From the NCBI GenBank assembly GCA_023261915.1, contig JALRFT010000164.1, positions 1-7,231 on the forward strand: a stretch of DNA of 7,231 bases. The letters run 5' to 3'. Shown piece by piece: positions 6,002 to 7,231 of the stretch (its first letter is position 1; each line of letters opens with the position of its first letter). Made by a program: the position numbers and the translations under genes. Below the pieces are notes generated by a model that saw only the letters and a program-made list of their open reading frames with translations, was not told the origin of the DNA and did not search any database. The DNA comes from Acidimicrobiales bacterium (GTDB lineage Bacteria; Actinomycetota; Acidimicrobiia; Acidimicrobiales; Acidimicrobilacustridaceae).

Positions 6002-6013
6002 TCTGGTCATGTC
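5993..6013 (+). promoter_or_regulatory. Imperfect inverted repeat over the -10 and start, possible antitoxin operator
   Basis: GACTATGA (5993-6000) and TCATGTC (6007-6013) are inverted copies apart from one extra T in the left arm, with TTCTGG between them. Phd/YefM antitoxins repress their own promoters by binding palindromes of this kind at or near the -10, so this is a plausible operator. The element is short and could be chance. Confidence 0.3.
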
Positions 6014-6281
6014 GGACGTTCTTCCCCTTGCCGAAGTCAAAGCCAAGTTCTCGGAAATGGTGGATCGCGTGGAGCAGCAGCACGAACGGATCACGGTTAC
6101 CCGCAACGGCCGACCCGCTGCGGTGCTGATGAGCGCCGAGGAGTTGGCGGCGCTTGAGGACACCCTCGAACTCCTGTCCGATCCTTCTGCGATGGCGGGT
6201 ATCGAAGAGGCCCGGCTCGACGTCCGCGCCGGGCGGGTCGTCTCCGCTGATGAGTTGCGCGCCCGGTATCTGGGCGAGTGA
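6009..6281 (+). CDS. Phd/YefM family antitoxin, 90 aa
   Basis: This is the antitoxin of a type II toxin-antitoxin pair; it neutralises the following RelE-like toxin and should repress its own operon. The Phd/YefM fold occupies about residues 5-55: LPLAEVKAKFSEMVDRVEQQ, then ITVTRNGRPAAVLMSAEELAALEDTLELL. The rest (SDPSAMAGIEEARLDVRAGR, ending DELRARYLGE) is the usual flexible toxin-binding tail. The ATG at 6009 is preferred to the ATG at 5997 (four residues longer, MILV), because the latter lies inside the TATGAT -10. There is no Shine-Dalgarno. The end overlaps the toxin start as GTGA. Third-position GC looks lower than in glnD, consistent with an acquired module, but the sample is small. 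Confidence 0.88.
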   Translation: MSDVLPLAEVKAKFSEMVDRVEQQHERITVTRNGRPAAVLMSAEELAALEDTLELLSDPSAMAGIEEARLDVRAGRVVSADELRARYLGE

Positions 6282-6553
6282 CTGACGGCGTCCGGACATT
6301 GCGAGTCGCAGCATCGGCCGAACGACAGCTTGCCCGCCTCCCCGAGCGGATCGCAGCTGCGGTGGTCCAGTTCATCCTCGGGCCGCTCAGCGACAATCCG
6401 CGCCAGGTCGGTCACCCTCTCCAGCGTGAACTCGCTGGTCTCTGGTCAGCCCGACGTGGCGCCTATCGCGTTATCTACGAGATCGGTGACGACGAGCGGT
6501 TCATTGACGTCCTCCGCATCGAACATCGATCCGATATCTATCGGCCCCGATAG
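6278..6553 (+). CDS. RelE/ParE family toxin, 91 aa
   Basis: This is the toxin of the pair, probably a ribosome-dependent mRNA endonuclease if RelE-like, or a gyrase inhibitor if ParE-like. The sequence runs TLRVAASAERQLARLPERIAAAV (strand and helix pair), PLQRELAGLWSARRGAYRVIYEI (core strands) and FIDVLRIEHRSDIYR (C-terminal strand). Basic and aromatic residues at the usual catalytic face are present: Arg60, Tyr63, Arg64, His83, Arg84, Tyr88 and Arg89. This fits the RelE/YoeB-like side better than ParE, by my reading. The GTG start overlaps the antitoxin stop in a GTGA, keeping toxin synthesis tied to antitoxin translation. The gene appears intact. It converges on the Doc toxin gene across a 126-nt spacer. 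Confidence 0.88.
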   Translation: MTDGVRTLRVAASAERQLARLPERIAAAVVQFILGPLSDNPRQVGHPLQRELAGLWSARRGAYRVIYEIGDDERFIDVLRIEHRSDIYRPR

Positions 6554-6561
6554 CACGGTCG

Positions 6562-6589
6562 CCGGATTCTCGCGACGGAACCAATCCGG
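6562..6589 (+). terminator. 7-bp inverted repeat after the RelE-like toxin
   Basis: CCGGATT (6562-6568) and AATCCGG (6583-6589) form a perfect 7-bp stem with a 14-nt loop starting 8 nt after the toxin stop. There is no T tract. It may be a terminator for the phd-relE transcript. Nothing else convincing is seen in the 126-nt spacer (6554-6679) between the two toxins. Confidence 0.3.
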
Positions 6590-6679
6590 ATCGCTGCAGC
6601 CACAGCTCCGAGTGGCGCCCGGCGTCTGACCGATCTCGGGAACGCGCCGCTCGCTCCGCCCCAGGGGGTGAGTGCACGG

Positions 6680-7072
6680 CTACTCCGAGAGTGGTGTCAT
6701 TCGCTCGTCGATCCATCTGGCAGCGTGCTCAACACAGACCGCGCCCGCCGCTACCTCGAGCATGAACTCAACCGCCTCGTCGGGCGCAACCGAGAGTTCA
6801 ATCCCATTGATCGCCAGGAACGTCACCGTGGCCATCCATGCGAGACGCTTGTTGCCGTCAGGAAGCGGGTGGTTGCCGGCGATTCGCACACACAGAGCGG
6901 CAGCCTTGGCCGCTGAGGTTGGGTGGAAGTCCTCGGACTCGAAGCCCGCTTGGGGAGCATGGAGGGCTGAGTCAAGGAGTTCGATGCGAGCGACGGACTC
7001 CAGAGTCTGAGCGGGGAGACCGGTGACCGCTTCTGCGATGACGAGGGTCTCAGCGAGCGTGAGGAACCTCAC
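6680..7072 (-). CDS. doc: Doc-type Fic-fold toxin (death-on-curing), 130 aa
   Basis: This is a Fic-superfamily toxin of the Doc branch. P1 Doc phosphorylates elongation factor EF-Tu and stops translation, and the length (130 aa) is close to it. The protein starts with RFLTLAETLVIAEAVTG, typical of Doc N termini. The active-site motif HPLPDGNKR is at 68-76, with His68, Asp72, Asn74, Lys75 and Arg76 conserved. It differs from the canonical Doc HxFxDANKR by Leu70 for Phe and Gly73 for Ala; Gly at that place is the form seen in AMP-transferring Fic proteins, so kinase versus AMP-transferase activity is open. The GTG at 7072 overlaps the upstream antitoxin stop as GTGA and has no close Shine-Dalgarno. 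The frame is intact. Confidence 0.9.
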   Translation of the reverse strand: MRFLTLAETLVIAEAVTGLPAQTLESVARIELLDSALHAPQAGFESEDFHPTSAAKAAALCVRIAGNHPLPDGNKRLAWMATVTFLAINGIELSVAPDEAVEFMLEVAAGAVCVEHAARWIDERMTPLSE

Positions 7073-7231
7073 TTCGCCAGTCGGTCCAGAATCTCCTGAT
7101 CGCGATTGACGAGCCGCTTGAGGGTCGCCATGAAGTCCTGGTCGTGCCGCGCTCGCTCAATCTCGGCGGCGAGTGAGTCAATGATGAGCTGGTTCACACT
7201 CGTGCCCTTGGCCCGGGCTACGGCGTCCACC
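7069..7231 (-). CDS. Ribbon-helix-helix-like antitoxin partner of Doc (N terminus cut by window edge)
   Basis: This gene is open to the right edge of the window; 53 residues are visible before the TGA at 7071-7069. The visible part starts DAVARAKGTSVNQLIIDSLA, which matches helix A, turn and helix B of ribbon-helix-helix (Arc/CopG-type) repressors; the preceding DNA-binding strand would lie outside. A helical charged tail follows (EIERARHDQDFMATLKRLVN, ending EILDRLAK), which would bind the toxin. Position directly ahead of Doc with a 4-nt overlap supports the antitoxin role. It does not look like Phd, the classical Doc partner. The assignment rests on helix pattern and context. Confidence 0.75.
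   Translation of the reverse strand, partial: VDAVARAKGTSVNQLIIDSLAAEIERARHDQDFMATLKRLVNRDQEILDRLAK

Noticed and set aside
5832..6008. N-terminal extension of the antitoxin
   Set aside because: It covers the best promoter in the window and adds residues without Phd-like character; Phd/YefM antitoxins are usually 70-95 residues.
6658..6671. CCCC-A-GGGG run as a terminator for the Doc transcript
   Set aside because: The loop would be too short, leaving only about 3 bp of stem, and there is no T tract.
6668..7026. Plus-strand open frames opposite the Doc gene
   Set aside because: They show no protein-family pattern; the minus strand carries a complete Doc motif and a coupled start.
1..7231. 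CRISPR array, tRNA, rRNA, riboswitch or insertion sequence
   Set aside because: No regularly spaced repeats, cloverleaf-like segment, ribosomal motif, conserved riboswitch core, transposase or terminal inverted repeats were seen by eye on either strand.

Overview
The window is high-GC DNA, very compact, with GTG starts as common as ATG and few Shine-Dalgarno sites. GlnD and PAC2-family proteins and promoter-to-start geometry typical of leaderless genes suggest an actinobacterium, perhaps of the Acidimicrobiia type. That placement is an inference from style and gene content, not from a marker gene. I see no rRNA, tRNA, CRISPR array, riboswitch or insertion sequence.

Left part (1-3294): the 3' end of an unrecognised gene is coupled by an ATGA overlap to a 105-residue CheY-like pseudo-receiver. 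This converges on a small four-cysteine protein on the minus strand. The cysteine protein lies divergently next to a complete glnD, the bifunctional PII uridylyl-transferase/uridylyl-removing enzyme, which is the nitrogen-sensing core of the window.

Middle part (3332-5792): a two-domain NUDIX hydrolase converges with only 4 nt on a PAC2-family protein. That gene diverges over a 73-nt spacer from an ArsC-family reductase, which is coupled by a GTGA overlap to a GNAT acetyltransferase. A perfect 20-bp palindrome follows the acetyltransferase.

Right part (5793-7231): an accessory island with two toxin-antitoxin modules pointing at each other. One is Phd/YefM antitoxin plus RelE/ParE toxin on the plus strand. 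The other is a ribbon-helix-helix-like antitoxin (cut by the window edge) plus Doc/Fic toxin on the minus strand. Their 3' ends are 126 nt apart.

The most notable genome-wide signal is in the starts. The first gene of nearly every transcription unit has an xANNNT -10-like hexamer ending 6-7 nt before the start codon and no ribosome binding site. The downstream gene of every same-strand pair, apart from glnD followed by the NUDIX gene, starts inside the upstream stop codon as NTGA. This suggests leaderless lead genes plus translational coupling.
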